In this document: one piece after another, positions 57,837 to 64,000 of the stretch
Layout: each line of letters begins with the position of its first letter
Numbering within the stretch: position 1 is the first letter of the stretch
The notes under the pieces: model-generated
The model's database searches: none
Told to the model about the DNA's origin: nothing
Seen by the model: only the letters and a program-made list of their open reading frames with translations
Source: Hanleya hanleyi
Taxonomy: Eukaryota; Mollusca; Polyplacophora; Lepidopleurida; Hanleyidae
Length of the DNA stretch: 64,000 nucleotides
Reading direction: 5' to 3'
NCBI GenBank assembly: GCA_036873755.1
Contig: JAVTVY010025216.1
Location: forward strand, 1-64,000
Translations under genes and position numbers: made by a program

Positions 57837-60740
57837 GTTTTGTAAAAACCATTTGTTGGAACACTTCATTTGGTTTATATTGTTAAACATAACTTTTCAA
57901 TTTAATTATTAATTACTTGTACAGTTTTATACATCGACTCGGTGAGATTTCCCTTTTCTCTTTTTTTTCTGTTTTATTTTTTGTTTTAGTTATAGTTTCG
58001 AAAGATCAACATTTTGTCATGACAATATGTTTAAGACTTCGATTAGTAAAGTTTCCATATTTTTCGCTCATGGTATCATATAACTCCTACTCGAAATCAG
58101 TTTTGGTTATTGCTGTTCTCTTTTTTAACGTGATAAGCCTGTTTCATCTTGATAGATCAAAATGGTTTGAAATTTTTAAGACATGAATTGGACTTTGACA
58201 GTTTTTGTACAGCTTTAATCTGCCATAACAATGTCCGGTTTAATTCTTGCTTTACCATATATGATCGTTCCATTGCTACAAATGGTGCATCATTCAAACT
58301 GTTTTATTGCTCTTGACAGTTTTGTATAGGGAAAGAGTTTTGTTTGAACAAATCACAATATTGCTTATGTGCAATTATAAATCATTTGGTAAAAGTTGTT
58401 TATTTCAATACACACTTTCATTACTTGTTATAATTTTATTATCAGGAAACTATATTTGTCTAGTACATTCACACTCGAAAACTCTTAGTCGGTTTGGCAC
58501 AATTTTTTTATCAAGATGTGGTAGTATTAGTGTTTCTTTTAGCCAAAGACAGAGTAGTCTGTTTCTCTATATCAAAGCAATTCATTGTTTTGAGCAAGTT
58601 TGGATGGATTTTAATGAATTTTGTGCGGACATTTGATTTGGGAGTATTTTTGTCTGAGCTCAAGCTTTAAAACATGTGGTTTGAGTACCAGAGCATCGTT
58701 TTATTCGGTTAGATGAACACATTTTGAAGTATGTTTTGGTTTCATTTCAAGTAGTATTTTGTGCTTGGAAGTTAATCTGGTCCAAATTGTCTTGTTCATA
58801 CATAAGCAGTTGAGTGAATGGAAACTTTCCAATGTGTCGGGTAATTGTGTTTGTTGGTTCTGACTGACTTCAGTGAATTTGTAGTGTCCAAACTTGAATA
58901 TTCATCGTCAAACAAACAATTTTTCTATAGTATAGCAGTGCCGGTCATGTTTATTTCGCCTACATTGCATATTAAACCCGTATGTAACTGAGTTTCTCGG
59001 GGAACGATTTTCTTTTTTATTCATACCTGTACATTAATACAGCAAGTTAAAATATGTGGAAAATATGGTCTGACTGCCTGATCCACACAGATATGCAAGA
59101 GCTAGAAATCCGTATTGATACGTTCCTCCAGGAGAAAACACTAAGTGTAGAACGTTACTCCGACTAAACGCTTCAAAGCTACATTTAATTTTGGGATGTA
59201 TCCTAACATTGTCCTGCTAACATATGGTGTCGTTCAGTTTGACTGGCCATAAAGAGTAGGTCGTGCCGGCCACGTCACCCCACACATGTTCCCTCAAACT
59301 TTTACTACAAAAGACGCATAGCAACTTATACATATCTAAGTTTTCATTGTGATATATCTGTAAAAAAAATATCATCTAACATTCAGGTCACCCAATATTC
59401 TATCCCGGTATTTCCAAACGTCTCCAGTTTCTATCAACTCAAGATTCATATTATCCTTTCTGCATTGCTTATACACAAGTAGAATCAGTTTCCATTTTTT
59501 GTTCAATGATATATCCCAGTGTTTCCCCCTGGTTTGTCCAATGTACATTTTCACCAATCCACAGAAATGTTATATAATGGTACGTAAATTCATCCAGTAT
59601 CTCCCTCGTTTTACCATATCCCAGTACTACCCTGTATACATAGGCACAAATACTACAAGTCATTCAAATGTATTTCCCCCTATCATTGCAATATTACAAC
59701 GCTAAAGACGCGGCACAATGCAATAATTAATTCCAATGTACTTTCAGAATTTCACTCTGCATGTTATAGTCACCAGCGGTGCTTTGAACCGCATATCTGT
59801 ATGGATTGTACATTTAAATCACAGCTGCAAACAACCTGTAAACCCTGAAATAACTATTGAATCATACAGATCTATATTCGTTTTGGGTTTTCCCCGTCTA
59901 TTGACTTATTAAGCTCTATCCGGCCATTGGGGAGAGTCAGAGATTAGTATGACAGTCAACCAATCAAAATGTAGATGTCTTTTTTCAACGTTGTACATGA
60001 AAGCCTATTGCCGTTACTTCGTATCATTTCACATCACGCCCTCCCACAGGAACGACGTATGTATTCTCTCTCTTCTAGATATTAACATCGGTTGACACAC
60101 CCTTTGTGAGATATACGCTTTAATACTTTTGCAGGTATAATTGCTATTACGAGAGGCCAGATTGAAGACCCACCAGTGTGAATTATATTCTTCGGGTAAC
60201 GGTAGTGGTAAGTACCTCTGCGTATAACCAATTAGAACATAGATGATGAAGTTCAACCATTGAACATACGATTGTCAGAGAACGAATAACTCAAGGACAA
60301 TACGTAGCCAATGAAACATGCGTGCCCTGGTTCTATACGCCTAAGAGCCAGGCATATGAGATAGTCAGTGATTAGTATGTCAGTCAACTAAACATGTTAC
60401 ACGTTCACATAAAAAGATACCACCGTTATTTCAAACCGTTTCACACCACACTCTTGAAAGGGAATGACGTCTAGATATTAACGTCGATTGACAAAGCGTT
60501 ATGAGATTGCCAAATATGTTTGTTTATCTTTTGTAGATTTCCTTGTTATTACGAGAGGTCAGATTTAAGACCCAATAGTGTGCCGTATATTCTTTGGATA
60601 ACGGTAGTGGCAAGTATCTCTTTGTATAACCAATTAGAACATACTATTGAACATACGATTGTAAGACAAAGAATGCCACAAAAAATAGGTAAGTCTGTAA
60701 GATCAAGAGACCTGCTCCATACATAAGAGGGCAACGGACG
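57837..60740. repeat. Left arm of a giant palindrome
   Basis: Inverse of about 61095-64000 along its whole length, with the symmetry centre near 60918. Paired segments include 57917-58186 with 63650-63928, 59372-59663 with 62167-62466, and 60029-60256 with 61575-61802. Arms differ by scattered substitutions and small indels. Frames inside have no recognised family, so the arm is probably non-coding repeat DNA. Confidence 0.88.
59935..60720. repeat. Tandem duplication inside the palindrome arm
   Basis: 59935-60340 and 60355-60720 are diverged direct copies: 'GATTAGTATG.CAGTCAAC', 'CTAGATATTAACRTCG.TTGACA', 'ATTACGAGAGG.CAGATT', 'GTATAACCAATTAGAACATA'. Both are mirrored in the right arm, so this duplication is older than the palindrome. 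Confidence 0.75.
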
Positions 60741-61094
60741 TGGTAAGTGTTTTATTGTATATAAAGCTTGGACTCGAACAGTTTATATGAAGCGAATCAT
60801 TCGTCAATAGACAAGGACGACTAGAACATAAAGGTTGATGTTTGTCCTTTCAATACTACGAGTGGCAGACAGCCATTGAGATTAAAAGCTAGCGTTAAGG
60901 TCCACCAAAAGTTCGTTGTACGTAAAAAGGGTAAAAGTGGCCAGTACTACGGGCTATAGGATACAAAATTATAGGATATAAAAAATTACGAAAGCATGGT
61001 AGATGTAATGCAGTAAACGGAGCGACAATGTAAGCGCGTCTTTCCTCGTTGAAGAACTAATGCGAAATGAGTTGAACAGCATATGTCTAACCTA
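60741..61094. other. Palindrome spacer
   Basis: About 350 bp of unique sequence between the arms. No gene or RNA recognised. Confidence 0.6.
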
Positions 61095-64000
61095 TGTATA
61101 TACAAACCTTCCGTACACGTAGGCTTACCTATTTTTGGTGGCATTCTTTGTCTTACAATCGTATGTTCAATAGTATGTTCTAATTGGTTATACAAAGAGA
61201 TACTTGCCACTACCGTTATCCAAAGAATATACGGCACACTATTGGGTCTTAAATCTGACCTCTCGTAATAACAAGGAAATCTACAAAAGATAAACAAACA
61301 TATTTGGCAATCTCATACCGCTTTGTCAATCGACGTTAATATCTAGACGTCATTCCCTTTCAAGAGTGTGGTGTGAAACGGTTTGAAATAACGGTGATAT
61401 CTTTTTATGTGAACGTGTAACATAAATTCTGCATTTTGTTTAGTTGACTGACATACTCATCACTGACTATCTCATATGCCTGGCTCTTAGGCGTATACTA
61501 CCAGGGCACGCATGTTTCATTGGCTACGTATTGTCCTTGAGTTATTCTTTCTCTGACAATCGTATGTTCAATGGTTGAACTTCATCATCTATGTTATAAT
61601 TGGTTATACGCAGAGGTACTTACCACTACCGTTACCCGAAGAATATACTTCACACTGGTGGGTTTTCAATCTGGCCTCTCGTAATAGCAATTATACCTGC
61701 AAAAGTAAAAAAGCGTATATCTCACAAAGGGTGTGTCAACCGATGTTAATATCTAGAAGAGAGAGAATACATACGTCGTTCCTGTGGGAGAGCGTGATGT
61801 GAAATGATACGAAGTAACGGTAATAGGCTTTCATGTACAACGTTGAAAAAGACATCTACATTTTGATTGGTTGACTGTCATACTAATCTCTGACTCTCCC
61901 CAATGGCCGGATAGAGCTTAATAAGTCAATAGACGGGGAAAACCCAAAACGAATATAGATCTGTATGATTCAATAGTTGTTTCGGGGTTTACAGGTTATT
62001 TGCAGCTGTGATTTAAATGTACAATCCATACAGATATGCGGTTCAAAGCATCGCTGGTGACTATAACATGCAGAGTGAAATTCTGAAAGTACATTGGAAT
62101 TAATTATTGCATTGTGCCGCGTCTTTAGCGTTGTAATATTGCAATGATAGGGGGAAATACATTTGAATGACTTGTAGTATTTGTGCCTGTGTATACAGGG
62201 TAGTACTGGGATATGGTAAAACGAGGGAGATACTGGATGAATTTACCTACCATTATATAACATTTCTGTGGATTGGTGAAAATGTACATTGGACAAACCA
62301 GGGGGGGGGGGGGAAACACTGGGATATGTCATTGAACAAAAAATGGAAACTGATTCTACTTGTGTATAAGCAATGCAGAAAGGATAATATGAATCTTGAG
62401 TTGATAGAAACTGGAGACGTTTGGAAATACCGGGATAGAATATTGGGTGACCTGAATGTTAGATGATATTTTTTTACAGATATGTGAAAACTTAGATATG
62501 TATAAGTGGCTATGCGTCTTTTGTAGTAAAAGTTTGAGGGAACGTGGGTGGTTTGACGTGGCCGGCACGACCTACTCTTTATGGCCAGTCAAACTGAACG
62601 ACACCATATGTTAGCAGGACAATGTTAGGATACATCCCAAAATTAACTGTAGCTTTGAAGCGTTTAGTCGGACTAACGTTCTACACTTAGTGTTTTCTCC
62701 TGGAAGAACGTATAAATACGGATTTCTAGCTCTTGCATATCTGTGTGGATCAGGCAGTCAGACCATATTTTCCACATATTTTAACTTGCTGTATTAATGT
62801 ATAGGTATGAATAAAAAAGAAAATCGTTCCCCGAGAAACTCAGTTACATACGGGTTTAATATGCAATGTAGGCGAAATAAACATGACCGGCACTGCTATA
62901 CTATAGAAGAATTGTTTGTCTGACGATGAATACTCAAGTTTGGACACTACAAATTCACTGAAGTCAGTCAGAACCAACAAACACAATTACTCGACACATT
63001 GGAAAGTTTCCATTCACTCAACTGCTTATGTTTGAACAAGACAATTTGGACCAGATTAACTTCCAAGCACAAAATACTACTTGAAATGATTAATAAAACC
63101 AAAACATACTTCAAAATGTGTTCATCTAACCGAATAAAACGATGCTCTGGTACTCAAACCACATATTTTAAAGCTTGAGCTCAGACAAAAATACTCCCAA
63201 ATCAAATGTCAGCACAAAATTCATTAAAATCCATCCAAACTTGCTCAAAACAATGAATTGCTTTGATATAGAGAAACAGACTACTCTGTCTTTGGCTAAA
63301 AGAAACACTAATACTACATCTTGATAAAAAAAAATGTGCCAAACCGACTAAGAGTTTTGGAGTGTGAATGTACTAGACAAATATAGTTTCCTGATAATAA
63401 AATTATAACAAGTAATGAAAGTGTGTATTGAAATAAACAACTTTTACCAAATGATTTATAATTGCACATAAGCAATATTGTGATTTGTTCAAACAAAACT
63501 CTTTCCCTATACAAAACTGTCAAGAGCAATAAAACAGTTTGAATGATGCACCATTTGTAGCAATGGAACGATCATATATGGTAAAGCAAGAATTAAACCG
63601 GACATTGTTATGGCAGATTAAAGCTGTACAAAAACTGTCAAAGTACACTTCATGTCTTAAAAATTTCAAACCATTTTGATCTATCGAGATGAAACAGGCT
63701 TATCACGTTAAAAAAGAGAACAGCAATGACCAAAACTGATTTCGAGTAGGAGTTATATGATACCATGAGCGAGAAATATGGAAACTTTACTAATCGAAGT
63801 CTTAAACATATTGTCATGACAAAATGTTGATCTTTCGAAACTATAACTAAAACAAAAAATAAAACAGAAAAAAAAGAAAAAAGGGAAATCTCACCGAGTC
63901 GACGTATAAAACTGTACAAGTAATTCATAATTAAATTGAAAAGTTATGTTTAACAATATAAACCAAATGAAGTGTTCCAACAAATGTTTTTTACAAAACC
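61095..64000. repeat. Right arm of the giant palindrome (runs off the window)
   Basis: Inverse of 57837-60740. It is still matching at base 64000, so the palindrome's true end is outside. A run of 13 G (62301-62313) stands opposite five C (59525-59529) in the left arm. Confidence 0.88.

Noticed and set aside
57917..58636. Phe/Leu-rich frames in the giant palindrome that appear in both arms
   Set aside because: They are AT-rich, differ by shifts between arms, and resemble no known membrane protein.

Overview
The window looks like nuclear DNA of a marine invertebrate, most likely a mollusc and perhaps a gastropod. The reasons are GT-AG introns, long AT-rich non-coding stretches, many diverged repeat families, tRNA-derived SINE-like units, and a GAGTGAGTGA-headed repeat with an 'ACGTCG.TTTCA' core of a kind I associate with gastropods. 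The taxonomic call is inference.

Left half (about 9-32 kb). The main host gene is a minus-strand cytochrome P450 of the CYP3 clan. I found exons 1-7 at 31803-31730, 25353-25257, 15396-15344, 15032-14936, 13848-13723, 12897-12809 and 9171-9023. They join in one open frame (685 coding bp, 228 codons), all with GT/AG borders. Exon sizes and intron phases parallel vertebrate CYP3A genes as I remember them. The catalytic half, including the heme-Cys exon, was not found and presumably lies left of the window or among the repeats at 1-9 kb.

Intron 2 of this gene carries the most striking object: a complete 7.9-kb integrated virus-like element of Polinton/Maverick (adintovirus-like) type at 16092-24000. 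It has an exact 6-bp target duplication (CACGTC), AG...CT termini, and roughly 1-kb terminal inverted repeats. Inside is a compact minus-strand set of virion genes: adenain-like protease, double-jelly-roll-type major capsid protein, pX/pVI-like core protein, a broken minor capsid protein, and a conserved Pro-rich protein. On the plus strand is only an N-terminal stub of the polymerase-type open reading frame. No polymerase catalytic domain, integrase or packaging ATPase is visible, so it looks like a miniature, trans-dependent element. Its inverted repeats are built of ~155-bp tandem units carrying NRF-1-like palindromes and CRE/ETS composite sites. A second, far older major-capsid relic (about 26.6-27.7 kb) sits in intron 1.

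Introns 1, 6 and the region 3' of exon 7 are filled with a ~1.9-2.7 kb repeat. Its core is a ~110-bp tandem array rich in AGGTCA half-sites (nuclear-receptor type) and it ends in a GC-rich stem-loop. Copies at 3.4-7.7 kb show nested duplication and mosaic exchange with the copy at 9.2-11.9 kb.

Right half (32-64 kb). This is gene-poor. It holds a THAP-domain exon, a decayed Ty3/Gypsy pol, four dispersed copies of a structured ~230-bp repeat whose stems are kept by compensatory changes (twister-ribozyme-like), and an 80-nt perfect-class hairpin. It also holds a 3.2-kb palindrome whose arms each carry a predicted FEN1/XPG-like (PIN-fold) nuclease gene, a two-exon fragment of an unrecognised gene, and a palindrome of more than 6 kb (57.8-64 kb) that runs off the window.
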